Assembly (NCBI GenBank): GCA_030833525.1
Contig: JAURGZ010000001.1
Coordinates: forward strand, 1 to 64,000
Origin: Bacteroidota bacterium
GTDB lineage: Bacteria > Bacteroidota > Bacteroidia > NS11-12g > UBA955
Reading direction: 5' to 3'
Length of the DNA: 64,000 bases
Of this stretch, positions 18,220 through 27,511 are shown in pieces; positions within the stretch are counted from its first letter, which is position 1; the number at the start of each line of letters is the position of its first letter. Both the position numbers and the translations under genes were made by a program. The notes under the pieces were generated by a model. It was not told the DNA's origin. It made no database searches and worked only from the letters and a program-made list of their open reading frames with translations.

Positions 18220-19674
18220 ATGGTATTGATTCTTCTGTCGCTCGCGACCGCTTTGTTGAGCTATTTGTTGGGTGCTCGATTGAACCGAATGACGGCCTTT
18301 GCTTTGGCCTTGTTGCCCGGTTTAGGAGCCTTGATTCTTGGAGTGGGTACCGTCGATCTCCCATGGTTCTCAGAGCACATTCGTTTGACATTGGCGCCCA
18401 ACCACTGGGGACTGGTTATGTTGGTTCTCACCAACGCCATGGTGCCCTTGATTGTCTTAGCCGGTTGGAGAGACGGTGTTCATTTCTCTTTGCAAGTAGC
18501 TTTGACCTTTTTCATGCAGGCAGCCTTGAACGGTGTGTTCATGGCCCAAGATGGATTGGCCTTTTACATTTTCTGGGAATTGGCATTGATACCCATTTAT
18601 TTCTTGGCCTTGCGCTTCAGTGAAGGCGATCGTTTTGCTGTTACCCTGAAGTTCTTCTTGTATACCTTCTTAGGTTCTTTGGCCATGTTGGCTTCTTTGT
18701 TCTATCTCTATAGCCAAACCGCTGTGGGAGATGACGGCCATCACAGTTTTGCTTATGCTGCCTTGCAAGCCGTTGAATTGAGCAGCACCGAGGGCTTTTG
18801 GGTAGGGCTGGGCTTGTTCTTGGCTTTCGCTGTCAAAATTCCCCTCATGCCTTTCCACGCTTGGCAGTCTGATACCTATACCCAAGCTCCAGCTGGAGGT
18901 ACCATGTTGCTTTCAGGCATCATGTTGAAAATGGGCTTGTATGGTTTGTTTGTGTGGTTCGTCGCCCTAGCACCAGAATCTTTGCGCTATGAATTCATTG
19001 CCGATTGGTTGAATTTCCGCGATCTGATTCTCATCATGGGTCTGGCCGGCATTTTGTATGGAGCTTTTATTGCCATGCGTCAAAACGATGCCAAGCGCTT
19101 GATCGCTTTTTCTTCTTTGTCGCACGTAGGCTTGATCGCCATGGCGCTGTTGACCTTGAAAAGCGATGGCACGAATGGAGCTGTTTTGCAGATGCTGGTG
19201 CACGGCATCAACGCCATAGGTTTGTTCATGGTCGTGGATATTGTGGAGCGTCGTCTGGGCCATCGCGATTTGACCCAAATGGGCGGATTCGCGAAATCAT
19301 CTCCCTTGTTCGCAGCTCTTACCTTGATCGTGGTATTGGGTACGGTGGCCGTTCCCTTGACCAATGGTTTTCCTGGAGAATTTCTCATGCTGAAAGCGGT
19401 ATACAATTCAGGAACCGGTGCCTGTGGCATTTTAGCCGCATTGACCATTGTTTTCTGTGCCGTTTACATGCTGCGATTCTTCCAGCTTTCGTTCATGGGT
19501 CCTGAAAAGCAAGTTTTAAGCCCTCTCAGCTGGAACGAAAAATGGGCATTGATGCTGATTGCAGGAATGGTTTTGTACTTAGGAGTTCAACCTCAAGTTG
19601 TTGTGGATTTTATACAGTCGAATACCGAACAATGGCTCAATGCCATTGCTGAAAGTGGAGGGATGTTGTCATGA
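18220..19674 (+). CDS. nuoM: NADH-quinone oxidoreductase subunit M (NuoM)
   Basis: A 484-residue antiporter-like proton-channel subunit (ND4 homologue). Markers: AFYIFWELALIPIYFLALRF with the conserved Glu, the Lys-containing VKIPLMPFHAWQSDTYTQAP, and DAKRLIAFSSLSHVGLIAM. The ATG at 18220, one base after the nuoL stop, is preferred to the TTG at 18211 inside nuoL. It is linked to nuoN by an ATGA overlap. Confidence 0.95.
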   Translation: MVLILLSLATALLSYLLGARLNRMTAFALALLPGLGALILGVGTVDLPWFSEHIRLTLAPNHWGLVMLVLTNAMVPLIVLAGWRDGVHFSLQVALTFFMQAALNGVFMAQDGLAFYIFWELALIPIYFLALRFSEGDRFAVTLKFFLYTFLGSLAMLASLFYLYSQTAVGDDGHHSFAYAALQAVELSSTEGFWVGLGLFLAFAVKIPLMPFHAWQSDTYTQAPAGGTMLLSGIMLKMGLYGLFVWFVALAPESLRYEFIADWLNFRDLILIMGLAGILYGAFIAMRQNDAKRLIAFSSLSHVGLIAMALLTLKSDGTNGAVLQMLVHGINAIGLFMVVDIVERRLGHRDLTQMGGFAKSSPLFAALTLIVVLGTVAVPLTNGFPGEFLMLKAVYNSGTGACGILAALTIVFCAVYMLRFFQLSFMGPEKQVLSPLSWNEKWALMLIAGMVLYLGVQPQVVVDFIQSNTEQWLNAIAESGGMLS

Positions 19675-21029
19675 GCGCGCTTCTGATTGTTTTTCTTGGC
19701 GCTATAGCCTTGTTGTTTGCGGGCATCAATCGCCCTGAAAAGGCCTTGAAATGGCCAGCAGTGGGCATTCTCTTGTTGGCGGCCGCCACGGCTTTTGCCA
19801 ACTGGGATTGGGTATCTTGGCTTGAATTGCCTGATACAATGATGGCCTATTCCAGCATGGATCAGATGTATGTCGCCTTGATTTGCTTAGTGGCCGCATT
19901 GGCCATAGCCGTATTTGAAGGTTTGGAAAGCCTAGGCAGCGATCGCTTGGGCTTGATGATGCTCAGCCTCAGCGGCGGCATCATGATCATTGGTCAAGAA
20001 AACTTGGTTATGTTGTTCTTGGGCATAGAGGTACTTTCCATACCCTTGTATGTATTGGCTGGCTCAGACAAGCGCAATTTGTTCGGCAACGAAGCCGCTA
20101 TCAAGTATTTCTTGATGGGCGCCTTCTCTACGGCTATTTTGTTACTTGGTTCTGCTTTTTTGTATGGTTCAACGGGAACTCTGGTGTTGAGCACCATGAC
20201 CAACAAGGCAAGCATGTATGCCCATTTCGGAGTTTACCCTCCCATGTTGACGGCTGGTTTGATCCTATTGGGGATTGGTTTGCTCTTCAAAATATCGGCT
20301 GTGCCTTTCCATTTTTGGGCTCCTGATGTCTATGAAGGCAGCCCCGCTCGAAGCACGGCCTTCATGGCAACTGTGGTCAAAATTGCGGGTTTTTCAGCGT
20401 TGGCAAGAGTGGCCTTGGCTTTTGAACCTATGGTGCTTTGGTTCCAGAGTTCAGTCGCCATCATAGCCGTATTGAGCATTTTGCTGGGCAATTTGTTGGC
20501 ACTGGTTCAGTCTTCACCCAAGCGAATGTTGGCCTATTCCAGTATCGCTCATGCGGGTTATATGATGCTAGCGCTTACTTTGGTTGGTCAGGCAGCTTTT
20601 TCGGTAGAATCCATCTTGTTCTTGTATTTGGCTTCTTACAGCTTGGCTAGCATTGCCGCCTTTGCTTGGGTGGAATGGGCTAGTGAACGCAGTGGCAAGG
20701 TAGACTTTAGCATGTTCCAGGGCCTTGGCCAAAATCCTTGGGTATCGGTGAATTTGGTATTGGTGTTTTTGTCGCTGGCAGGAATTCCCCTCACAGCGGG
20801 TTTCGCGGGTAAATACTATCTGTTTTCAGCAGCATTTGAGATCGCTCCTTGGGCGGTGGGATTGGCCCTGTTGGGTTCGTTCTTGAGCATTGCCTATTAC
20901 TTCCGTGCCTTTCAGCAGGCTTGGTCCCAGCAAGAAAATCAAGAGTCCATATCCATACCGGTGGGATTCGCCGTCATCTCAGCCTTGATTCTACTGGTAG
21001 GCTGCGCCCCCATGTGGTTCTTGCCCTAA
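19671..21029 (+). CDS. nuoN: NADH-quinone oxidoreductase subunit N (NuoN)
   Basis: A 452-residue antiporter-like subunit (ND2 homologue), last gene of the local nuo block. Motifs include LFLGIEVLSIPLYVLAG with the conserved Glu, FKISAVPFHFWAPDVYEGSP with the channel Lys, and SPKRMLAYSSIAHAGYMML. Its stop overlaps by four bases the stop of the convergent small outer-membrane protein gene, so there is no terminator hairpin between them. Confidence 0.95.
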   Translation: MSALLIVFLGAIALLFAGINRPEKALKWPAVGILLLAAATAFANWDWVSWLELPDTMMAYSSMDQMYVALICLVAALAIAVFEGLESLGSDRLGLMMLSLSGGIMIIGQENLVMLFLGIEVLSIPLYVLAGSDKRNLFGNEAAIKYFLMGAFSTAILLLGSAFLYGSTGTLVLSTMTNKASMYAHFGVYPPMLTAGLILLGIGLLFKISAVPFHFWAPDVYEGSPARSTAFMATVVKIAGFSALARVALAFEPMVLWFQSSVAIIAVLSILLGNLLALVQSSPKRMLAYSSIAHAGYMMLALTLVGQAAFSVESILFLYLASYSLASIAAFAWVEWASERSGKVDFSMFQGLGQNPWVSVNLVLVFLSLAGIPLTAGFAGKYYLFSAAFEIAPWAVGLALLGSFLSIAYYFRAFQQAWSQQENQESISIPVGFAVISALILLVGCAPMWFLP

Positions 21030-21595
21030 AAGCAGAAGCCGATTCGGTAAACAATTCGACCCAAAGGCATCAGGCTGCTTATTTCGCTGTTGGTGGCGAT
21101 TCCCACCATGACCCAAGAAGCCATGTTGGAGCCGTAGACGTATCCGATGCCAAAAATGGGAGAGGTAATGGTCTCTTTCTCCACTGTGCCCGTGTTTTGG
21201 GCCCGAATGATTTTGTATTCTCCCTGCAAGTAAAGGTTCTGTATCGACAGACGAGCAAAAACTTCACCTCCGAACTGAAGCTGGGCTCGTGGGCTCATGC
21301 CAGCGGCCGTTACCAATGCGAAGTGGGGTCCAATCCCGGCATAAAAGCGGTTTTGGACATTGTACAAGGCTATGGGGTATGCCTCGAGGTAAATGCCGTT
21401 GTACAAGGAGAAAATTTGAGTTTCGAGACCGTATTGCAGATGCTCCGTAAATGACAACTCAGACGATTTCTGATATTCATCGCTCGATTGACGTTCATTT
21501 GTGCGCATTCGACTGCTGTCCAGACCTTCGTATTGGCCAAATAAGGGTAGTGTACAAACGGCGATTAGGAAGCAAAAGGATTCTTTCAATTGCAT
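21026..21595 (-). CDS. Small predicted outer-membrane beta-barrel protein
   Basis: A 189-residue protein with a signal peptide (MQLKESFCFLIAVCTLPLFGQ) followed by a polar linker and alternating hydrophobic/aromatic strands (for example IYLEAYPIALYNVQNRFYAGI, LYLQGEYKII, IVYRIGFCF). The aromatic C-terminal residue and strand pattern suggest a small outer-membrane beta-barrel. I do not recognise a named family and give no function. It is divergent from serC with 48 bases between starts, and convergent with nuoN, sharing four bases at the stops. Confidence 0.6.
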   Translation of the reverse strand: MQLKESFCFLIAVCTLPLFGQYEGLDSSRMRTNERQSSDEYQKSSELSFTEHLQYGLETQIFSLYNGIYLEAYPIALYNVQNRFYAGIGPHFALVTAAGMSPRAQLQFGGEVFARLSIQNLYLQGEYKIIRAQNTGTVEKETITSPIFGIGYVYGSNMASWVMVGIATNSEISSLMPLGRIVYRIGFCF

Positions 21596-21643
21596 GAGAC
21601 TAGGCCTTGATTGCCCGCAATATTAGGCCTTAATTTGCAGTGC

Positions 21644-22720
21644 ATGACCAACAGCAGCAAGCGGGTTCACAATTTCTCAGCAGGACCCTCCATATTGGCC
21701 CAATCGGCCTTCGAAAAGAGCATTCAAGATATTCAAAACTTTGCGGGCACGGGTTTGTCTGTGCTGGAAGTATCGCACCGTGGCAAGGAGTTTCAAGCCG
21801 TAATGGACGAAGCACATGCCCTGGTGAAGCAAATTTTGGGGTTGGACGATGAGTGGGATGTGTTGTTCCTTCAAGGGGGGGCTAGCACCCAGTTCTTCCA
21901 AATTCCCATGAATTTCTTGCGCAGCAAAGCGGCTTATTTGAATACCGGTGTTTGGTCTAAAAAAGCCATCGCTGAAGCTAAAGGCTATGGAGCCGTTGAT
22001 GTCGTAGCGAGTAGCGCCGATACCAACTTCCATATCATTCCTTCGGCCTACAGCATTCCTGCCGATGCCGATTACTTTCACTGCACGAGCAACAATACGA
22101 TTTATGGCACTCAAATGCCTGATTTCCCAGATAGCCCAGTACCCATGGTTTGCGACATGAGCAGCGATATTTTCTCTCGCCCGGTTGATGTTTCGAAATT
22201 CTCCATGATTTATGCGGGTGCTCAAAAGAATATGGGACCTGCTGGCGTAACCCTGGTGGCCGTTCGCAAATCCTTGTACGCCCGTACAGCAGATCGACAC
22301 ATTCCCACTATGTTGCAGTATGCCGTACACGCCGAAAATGGCAGCATGTACAATACCCCTCCCGTATTCCCGATTTTGGTTTCCAAATACAATTTGGAAT
22401 GGGTGCGCGACATGGGCGGATTAACCGCCATGGAAGCTCGCAACCAATCGAAGGCTGACTTGCTTTACAAGGCCATTGATGATAGCCCGTTGTTCGAGGG
22501 TACCGCCGATAAGGGTTCTAGAAGCCGAATGAACGTTTGCTTTGTTCCCAAAGACAAAGAATCAGACCTCGAAGCCCGTTTTATGGCGGCTTGCAAAGAG
22601 GCAGGAATTAGCGGCATCAAAGGGCATCGTTCTGTGGGAGGGTTTAGAGCGTCTCTTTACAATGCCTTGCCGATTGAGAGTGTAGAAGCATTGGTTCAGG
22701 TCATACAATCTTTTTCGTAA
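21644..22720 (+). CDS. serC: Phosphoserine aminotransferase
   Basis: A 358-residue class V PLP aminotransferase that converts 3-phosphohydroxypyruvate and glutamate to phosphoserine and 2-oxoglutarate in serine synthesis. Signatures: RVHNFSAGPSILAQ at the start, LFLQGGASTQFF, the PLP Lys in MIYAGAQKNMGPAG, and the C-terminal GIKGHRSVGGFRASLYNA. The ATG at 21644 matches the family start; a near-consensus box TTAATTTG ends 6 bases before it. It is followed one base later by the serA-like gene, so this is a serine operon. A phosphoserine phosphatase (serB) is not in the window. Confidence 0.95.
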   Translation: MTNSSKRVHNFSAGPSILAQSAFEKSIQDIQNFAGTGLSVLEVSHRGKEFQAVMDEAHALVKQILGLDDEWDVLFLQGGASTQFFQIPMNFLRSKAAYLNTGVWSKKAIAEAKGYGAVDVVASSADTNFHIIPSAYSIPADADYFHCTSNNTIYGTQMPDFPDSPVPMVCDMSSDIFSRPVDVSKFSMIYAGAQKNMGPAGVTLVAVRKSLYARTADRHIPTMLQYAVHAENGSMYNTPPVFPILVSKYNLEWVRDMGGLTAMEARNQSKADLLYKAIDDSPLFEGTADKGSRSRMNVCFVPKDKESDLEARFMAACKEAGISGIKGHRSVGGFRASLYNALPIESVEALVQVIQSFS

Positions 22721-22721
22721 C

Positions 22722-23672
22722 ATGAGAATTCTAGCCAACGACGGCATCGATGCAGCTGGTAAATCCATTTTGGAAGCCGCTGGTTTCGAGGTCATCACAG
22801 ATAATATAGCCCAGGCTGATTTGGCAAGCCGAATCGCTGAATTTGACGCCTTGATTGTGCGCAGTGCCACCAAGGTAACGGCCGAAATCATGGATGCAGG
22901 TCAACTGAAACTCATTGCTCGTGCGGGTGTGGGTATGGACAACATCGACTTGAAGCATGCCGGTTCCAAAGGCATCGTCGTGGTCAATACGCCCAACGCA
23001 TCTTCGCGCAGCGTAGCCGAATTGGTGTTTGCCCATTTGTTTTCAGTGGCTCGTTACTTGCATGAATCGAATCGCAACATGCCCCAGCACGGCAAGGAAG
23101 ATTTTGCTTCCATGAAGAAAAAAGCCTCCAATGGTTTTGAACTCATGGGCAAGAAAATCGGGATTGTAGGCTTTGGCCGCATCGGCATCGAGGTGGCTAA
23201 AATGGCCATTGGTTTAGGCATGGAAGTACTGATTTACGACTACAAGGAACGCGAGTTCGAAGTGGTGGTTCAACACCATACGCCCTATCAGCAGCACAAT
23301 TTTCAAGTGGTGCTCAAAGGGCAGAAGTTGGAAAGCGTGTTGGCCCATTCTGATGTTGTAACGGTGCATACCCCTGGCAGTGCTGAAGTAATAGGTTCTG
23401 CTGAATTGGCACATATGAAATCAGGTTCTGTATTGATCAATTGCGCTCGCGGAGGAGTGGTCAATGAGCCTGCACTTCGTTCAGCCTTGGAATCAGGTCA
23501 TATCGCCTTTGCGGGTGTCGATGTTTTTGTGCAGGAGCCTCCTGTGAACGACGATTTGTTGCTGGCGCCCAATGTGAGTTTGTCTGCCCATGTTGGAGCC
23601 TCTACGCCAGAAGCCCAAGAGCGAGTGGGAATCGAGTTGGCCGAGCGCATTTGCCAACACTTGAAAGCTTAA
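22722..23672 (+). CDS. serA: D-3-phosphoglycerate dehydrogenase, short form
   Basis: A 316-residue D-2-hydroxyacid dehydrogenase that should oxidise 3-phosphoglycerate to 3-phosphohydroxypyruvate, the first step of serine synthesis. It shows ARAGVGMDNIDL, the NAD-binding GKKIGIVGFGRIGIEVAKMA, the catalytic Arg in NCARGGVVNEPAL, Glu in VQEPPVND and His in LSAHVGASTPEAQ. The regulatory ACT and intervening domains of E. coli SerA are missing, so serine feedback through ACT is not expected. Directly downstream of serC, which supports SerA over a generic hydroxyacid dehydrogenase. Confidence 0.9.
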   Translation: MRILANDGIDAAGKSILEAAGFEVITDNIAQADLASRIAEFDALIVRSATKVTAEIMDAGQLKLIARAGVGMDNIDLKHAGSKGIVVVNTPNASSRSVAELVFAHLFSVARYLHESNRNMPQHGKEDFASMKKKASNGFELMGKKIGIVGFGRIGIEVAKMAIGLGMEVLIYDYKEREFEVVVQHHTPYQQHNFQVVLKGQKLESVLAHSDVVTVHTPGSAEVIGSAELAHMKSGSVLINCARGGVVNEPALRSALESGHIAFAGVDVFVQEPPVNDDLLLAPNVSLSAHVGASTPEAQERVGIELAERICQHLKA

Positions 23673-23676
23673 CGCT

Positions 23677-24879
23677 GTGAAATTCTTTCCATTTCGATCG
23701 CTGGTACCTCGTTCAGATACCGCGGCTCAGGTTACTTCGTTGGGTTCGGGTAAAATGCCCTTGAAATGGCTTCAAAAGCGAGCTCAAGATAATGCTTTGA
23801 GTTATTTGCGTGTAGTTAAGCCTGAATACATTCAGCCTGAATTGGAAGCGGGTACCGATGCGTACTATGCGGCATCCAAGGCCAATTTCGATGCTTTGTT
23901 GAATGAGAATGCGCTCGAAGAATGGCCAGAAGGTCTTTGCTATTACCGTCAATCCAAACCCGATGGTTCGCATTACGAAGGGTGGATCGTAGGAGTAACA
24001 GCAGAAGGATATAGAAATGGTCGTATTGTTCGCCACGAGAATACCATCAAATCCAAAGAAAACCGACTGGTGAAATACCTGCAAACCCTGCATGCCATGG
24101 CCGAGCCCGTGTTGTTTACCCAAAAACTACCCGCAGCGGTATTGACTTTGGGCAAAGAACTGGGAAGCGGTGCACCCCGCCTTCATTATACCGATGCACA
24201 GGGTTTGGTGCACGAGCTGTTTCCGCTGCCCTGCACTGACCCTCGCTGTCAGCAAGTACTGGAATCGTTGATGCAACTTCCCAAGGTGTACATCGCTGAC
24301 GGGCACCATCGGGTAGCCGCTTGTTCCACTTTCTTAGAGGGTCAAGAAGATCAAGGTTTCATGGCCTTGTTGCTAGACGATGAAGAGCTGGCTATCAAAT
24401 CGTTTCACCGAGTATTCACAGACCCATCGTGGACACAGACTTTGGAACAGTTTCAGGCTGACTTGGAAGCTTTGGGATTGAATCCTAAGCCCTGTGTCAT
24501 GGAAGGGCTAGTCATTCAGCACGGAGAATGTGTCCTGATGCACCGCGAGGGAACTTTGAGAGTGCAACTGCTCAAACCCGAGTCGACCCAGGCCGATGAG
24601 TTATTGGACGTGCACCAAGCCGAAATACAAGTGCTCAAGCCCTTGTTTGACGTTCAAGACTCCAGCCACGATGCGCGAATGAGTTTCATGCGCGGGGATA
24701 CACCCATGAGCGAATTGCAAAAGCAGCTCAACGAGGGCTGCATCCAAATGGCCATGGTTTTGGCTCCTTGCAGCATAGACGAAGTAAAGCAAGTGGGCGA
24801 TCAGGGTTTGATCATGCCTCCCAAAAGCACCTGGATAGAACCCAAGATGCAAACGGGAATGATCACGCAACTGTTTTAA
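23677..24879 (+). CDS. DUF1015 family protein in the serine operon
   Basis: A 400-residue protein with GTG start that I recognise as DUF1015: [10 protein letters not shown] near the N terminus, FVTRQ-like [26 protein letters not shown], the His-rich [12 protein letters not shown] and a C-terminal PMPPKS-like [13 protein letters not shown]. The biochemical function is unknown; the DGHHR motif looks like a catalytic or metal/phosphate site, which is an inference. It follows the serA stop by 4 bases and is therefore probably co-transcribed with serC-serA, suggesting a role linked to serine or phospho-metabolite handling. Its stop overlaps that of the convergent ArsR gene (TTAA). Confidence 0.85.
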   Translation: MKFFPFRSLVPRSDTAAQVTSLGSGKMPLKWLQKRAQDNALSYLRVVKPEYIQPELEAGTDAYYAASKANFDALLNENALEEWPEGLCYYRQSKPDGSHYEGWIVGVTAEGYRNGRIVRHENTIKSKENRLVKYLQTLHAMAEPVLFTQKLPAAVLTLGKELGSGAPRLHYTDAQGLVHELFPLPCTDPRCQQVLESLMQLPKVYIADGHHRVAACSTFLEGQEDQGFMALLLDDEELAIKSFHRVFTDPSWTQTLEQFQADLEALGLNPKPCVMEGLVIQHGECVLMHREGTLRVQLLKPESTQADELLDVHQAEIQVLKPLFDVQDSSHDARMSFMRGDTPMSELQKQLNEGCIQMAMVLAPCSIDEVKQVGDQGLIMPPKSTWIEPKMQTGMITQLF

Positions 24880-25205
24880 AACAAACTCAATTGTTTCTTC
24901 TCGGGCTTGATCCCGAAAACCTCACCCAGCGAATCTTGCAATTCGTTGAGTGATTCTTTGCGCAAAGAGTAAATGCTGGAGGTTTTGACCGGCTTCATGA
25001 GAATGTAACCACCTTCTTTGAGTTTTTGTAGATGACCAGATACCGTGCTTTGGCTATAGGGTAGGGCGTCTACTATGTCTTGGCAAGTACAAGCGCCTTG
25101 CTGCTTCAAATGCAAGAGAATCGCAATGCGAGCGGGGTGGCCAATGGCCTTGCTCAATCGAGCTAGGGCTTGTAAACTATCTTCAAATGAATCGGTCTTT
25201 CTCAT
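24876..25205 (-). CDS. ArsR-family winged-helix transcriptional regulator
   Basis: A 109-residue winged-helix repressor-type protein: [17 protein letters not shown] (helix 1), then the recognition helix [18 protein letters not shown] and the wing [17 protein letters not shown] pair in [12 protein letters not shown] sits where metal-sensing ArsR proteins carry their CxC site, but without further ligands metal sensing is uncertain. The target is unknown; neither adjacent gene is clearly a resistance gene. A near-consensus box (TATATTCG) lies about 20 bases upstream of the start. Confidence 0.85.
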   Translation of the reverse strand: MRKTDSFEDSLQALARLSKAIGHPARIAILLHLKQQGACTCQDIVDALPYSQSTVSGHLQKLKEGGYILMKPVKTSSIYSLRKESLNELQDSLGEVFGIKPEKKQLSLF

Positions 25206-25257
25206 GGCAATTTGAGGACCGCGAATATACGTTTATTCAAGTTTCAACTGAAAAAGG

Positions 25258-26163
25258 CTATGAAACTTTTTTGTGCTTCCATCGGCGATGACTCCAGAGC
25301 CAGTAAGCCGGTTGTTGGCGAATCTCGTTTTCGATGGCGGTGGCAATGGAATCGGTGATGGCACCCGTTGGTTCCAGAGACGGGTCTTGGCACAGCCAAT
25401 GCGTTCTGGCTTCATAGCGACTGCGTCCCACTTTTTGGCAGCTCAGGTAAACCAAACCGAGGTTCAATTTCTTGGCAATTTTTTCGGAACCCATCATAAA
25501 GGCCGTTTCTTGATTCAGGAAAGAAGTCCAATGGGCTCCTTTCCCCGAGGATGGACTTTGGTCGCCTATGAAGGCCGTGACCGTGCAATGCGCTTTGTTT
25601 TGGCTCATGATTCGCAGAATTTGCTCCATGGGCACAGCGTTAACCTGAAACCGAGTGCGCTGATGGAACATCAACCAATCAAAACCCGGGTTGCTCAGGG
25701 TTTTGTACACGCATTGAACCTTTTGCTCGCAGCTCAACTGGGACATGAGGCAAATCCATTCCCAATTTCCGCAATGACTCATGACGACAATGGCACTTCG
25801 TTGGTCGCGGTTCAATTCATCGTATATGGACTGGTCTACATTGACCATGCGTCGACTCAATTCTTCGGCTGAAATGCTGAGGCCCTTGATGGTTTCAACC
25901 AATACGTCGCAGAAGTGGCGATAAAATTCGCGTTCGATGGTTTTTCGATCTGCCGCCGATTTCTCAGGAAATGAATGGGCCAGATTTTCGCGCACCACCT
26001 TTTTGCGGTAACCGAACAGGCCATAAATCAAGACAAACAAGACATCTGAGATGCGGTGAAGCACCCAGAAAGGCAATAATGATAAGCCCTTGAATATGGG
26101 GTATACCAGCACGCGAAAGGCCCAAGGTGCGGGAGGTACGCTATGGCGCTGGTAATCTTCCAT
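25258..26163 (-). CDS. LpxL/HtrB-like lysophospholipid acyltransferase
   Basis: A 301-residue membrane-associated acyltransferase of the LpxL/LpxM (lipid A late acyltransferase) family. Features: N-terminal hydrophobic segment (LVYPIFKGLSLLPFWVL), RENLAHSFPEKS, the catalytic H-x4-E motif in SHCGNWEW, and AFIGDQSPSSGKGAHWTSFLN. It should add a secondary acyl chain to lipid A, or a related lipid, at the inner membrane. The acyl donor and position are not readable. Its start codon overlaps the stop of the upstream M42 peptidase gene (TAATG), so the two are translationally coupled. Confidence 0.85.
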   Translation of the reverse strand: MEDYQRHSVPPAPWAFRVLVYPIFKGLSLLPFWVLHRISDVLFVLIYGLFGYRKKVVRENLAHSFPEKSAADRKTIEREFYRHFCDVLVETIKGLSISAEELSRRMVNVDQSIYDELNRDQRSAIVVMSHCGNWEWICLMSQLSCEQKVQCVYKTLSNPGFDWLMFHQRTRFQVNAVPMEQILRIMSQNKAHCTVTAFIGDQSPSSGKGAHWTSFLNQETAFMMGSEKIAKKLNLGLVYLSCQKVGRSRYEARTHWLCQDPSLEPTGAITDSIATAIENEIRQQPAYWLWSHRRWKHKKVS

Positions 26164-27233
26164 TATTTGAAGTAGCTGAAGTCTTCGCCTGCGGGCAAGG
26201 ATTGCAAACTGGCGTACATCAAGTCAATGAACGATTGCACATCGTCAAACTGAACCATTTCTACGGTGGTATGCATGTACTTCAGGGGCAAGGAAATCAG
26301 GGCTGAGGCCACGCCCATGCCAGAATAGGCAAAACTATCGGTATCGGTGCCTGTGCTGCGGCTTACTGCATTTCGTTGAATGGCAATATCTTTTTGTTTA
26401 GCGGCTCCTATGATATGCTGTAGCAACTTGTTTTGAACCGCAGGGCCGTAGGTAACCACGGCTCCTTTTCCGCATTGGGTATCGCCTTGCAATTTCTTGT
26501 TGTAAAGAGGGGCATGGGTATCGTGGGTGACATCGGTGCAAATCGCCACGTTCGGATTGATGCGGCGGGAAATCATTTCGGCACCTCTGAGTCCAATTTC
26601 TTCTTGAACACTGTTGACCACATACAAGCTGAAGGGAAGAGCGAGTTTATCTTCTTTGATTTTGCGCGCCACTTCAGCAATCATAAAGCCGCCCATTCGA
26701 TTGTCTAAGGCACGGCCTACGATGTAACGGTCATTTAACACCTTCATGTCTGCCTCGAATACAACGACGGCTCCAATGTGCACTCCTTTGTCTAGAACCT
26801 CTTGTTTGTTGGAACAGCCCAAGTCTACGCAGATATTCTCGGGTTTGGTTTCGGGGTCTTTCCCCATGCGCACGTGTACGGCGGGCCACCCGAAGACACC
26901 GTCGACGATTTGACCGCCTTCGCAATGCACTTTGCAGCGCATGCTAGGAGCAATTTGCCAATCGCTACCCCCGTTTCGAATCACATACAAATAACCGTCG
27001 TCGCTGATGTAATTGACAAACCAAGAAATCTCATCGGCATGGGCTTCGATGACCACTTTGTAGTCGCAGCCAGGGTTGATAACCCCAACGGCAGTGCCAT
27101 AGGTGTCGGTAAAAGACTCATCGATGTAAGGCTGGAGATAGTCGAGCCAAATCTTTTGACCGCTGTGTTCAAAGCCTGTGGGGCTTACGTTGTTCAAGTA
27201 GGTTTCCAGGAAATCGAGTGATTCTTTGCGCAT
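26163..27233 (-). CDS. M42 family zinc aminopeptidase
   Basis: A 356-residue cytoplasmic metallopeptidase of the M42 family (glutamyl/deblocking aminopeptidase, FrvX/YsdC group). The dinuclear metal ligands and catalytic residues are visible: His in VIEAHADEISW, bridging Asp in GRALDNRMGGF, catalytic and ligand Glu in VQEEIGLRGAEM, Asp in CTDVTHDTHAP, and His near the C terminus in KYMHTTVEMVQ. It releases N-terminal residues from peptides. The start at 27233 gives the normal family N terminus; 27251 is also open. Coupled to the acyltransferase gene downstream. Confidence 0.9.
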   Translation of the reverse strand: MRKESLDFLETYLNNVSPTGFEHSGQKIWLDYLQPYIDESFTDTYGTAVGVINPGCDYKVVIEAHADEISWFVNYISDDGYLYVIRNGGSDWQIAPSMRCKVHCEGGQIVDGVFGWPAVHVRMGKDPETKPENICVDLGCSNKQEVLDKGVHIGAVVVFEADMKVLNDRYIVGRALDNRMGGFMIAEVARKIKEDKLALPFSLYVVNSVQEEIGLRGAEMISRRINPNVAICTDVTHDTHAPLYNKKLQGDTQCGKGAVVTYGPAVQNKLLQHIIGAAKQKDIAIQRNAVSRSTGTDTDSFAYSGMGVASALISLPLKYMHTTVEMVQFDDVQSFIDLMYASLQSLPAGEDFSYFK

Positions 27234-27345
27234 GACCACGAATGTCGCCAATTCGCCGATTTAGACGGCGCCGGGTTTTCAACTTTGTTTGCACCGATGG
27301 GCAAATTTTGGGCAAATGGCTTTGGGCTGAGTCGGAGCACCGGGA

Positions 27346-27369
27346 CTAGCTCGCCCTGCCGGGCTCGCT
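27346..27369 (+). repeat. Left arm of an inverted repeat flanking tRNA-Val
   Basis: The 24 bases (CTAGCTCGCC... to ...GGGCTCGCT) correspond, on the opposite strand, to the 20 bases at 27722-27741 (AGCGAGCCCGAGCGAGCTAG), with four extra bases in the left arm. The two copies bracket the tRNA-Val gene at a distance of about 350 bases. Confidence 0.55.
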
Positions 27370-27478
27370 GATCCCTAGAGGGGGGAGTCCCAAACACCTA
27401 AGCCCGCGGCGAAGCTGCGGGCCATTTTTATGCTCATCATCGCCTTGTATCCCTTCGGGCTTCGGCTCGTTTGAGCAT

Positions 27479-27504
27479 AAAAAAAGCCGCACATGGTGCG
27501 GCTT
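27479..27504 (-). terminator. Terminator of tRNA-Val
   Basis: A 9-bp stem (AAGCCGCAC 27484-27492, GTGCGGCTT 27496-27504, 3-base loop) followed on the minus strand by seven T, placed 7 bases beyond the CCA end of the tRNA. Confidence 0.85.
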
Positions 27505-27511
27505 GGGTGTT

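Larger units (their letters stand above)
27252..27511. other. Non-coding region with several inverted repeats (possible structured RNA)
   Basis: No open frame of convincing composition. From 27341 there is dense dyad symmetry: GGGACT (27342-27347) pairs with AGTCCC (27386-27391) around an imperfect hairpin AGCTCGCCC / GGGCTCGCT (27349-27369); next GCCCGCGGC / GCTGCGGGC (27402-27410, 27414-27422, loop GAA) is followed by CATTTTTA; then TTTTATGCTC (27427-27436) pairs with GAGCATAAAA (27473-27482) and leads into the tRNA terminator. A copy of the 27346-27369 sequence lies inverted at 27722-27741. Confidence 0.45.

Noticed and set aside
27342-27422. SRP RNA, 6S RNA or tmRNA in the hairpin region
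   Set aside because: None of the conserved sequence motifs of these RNAs was recognised, so I kept it as an unassigned structured region.
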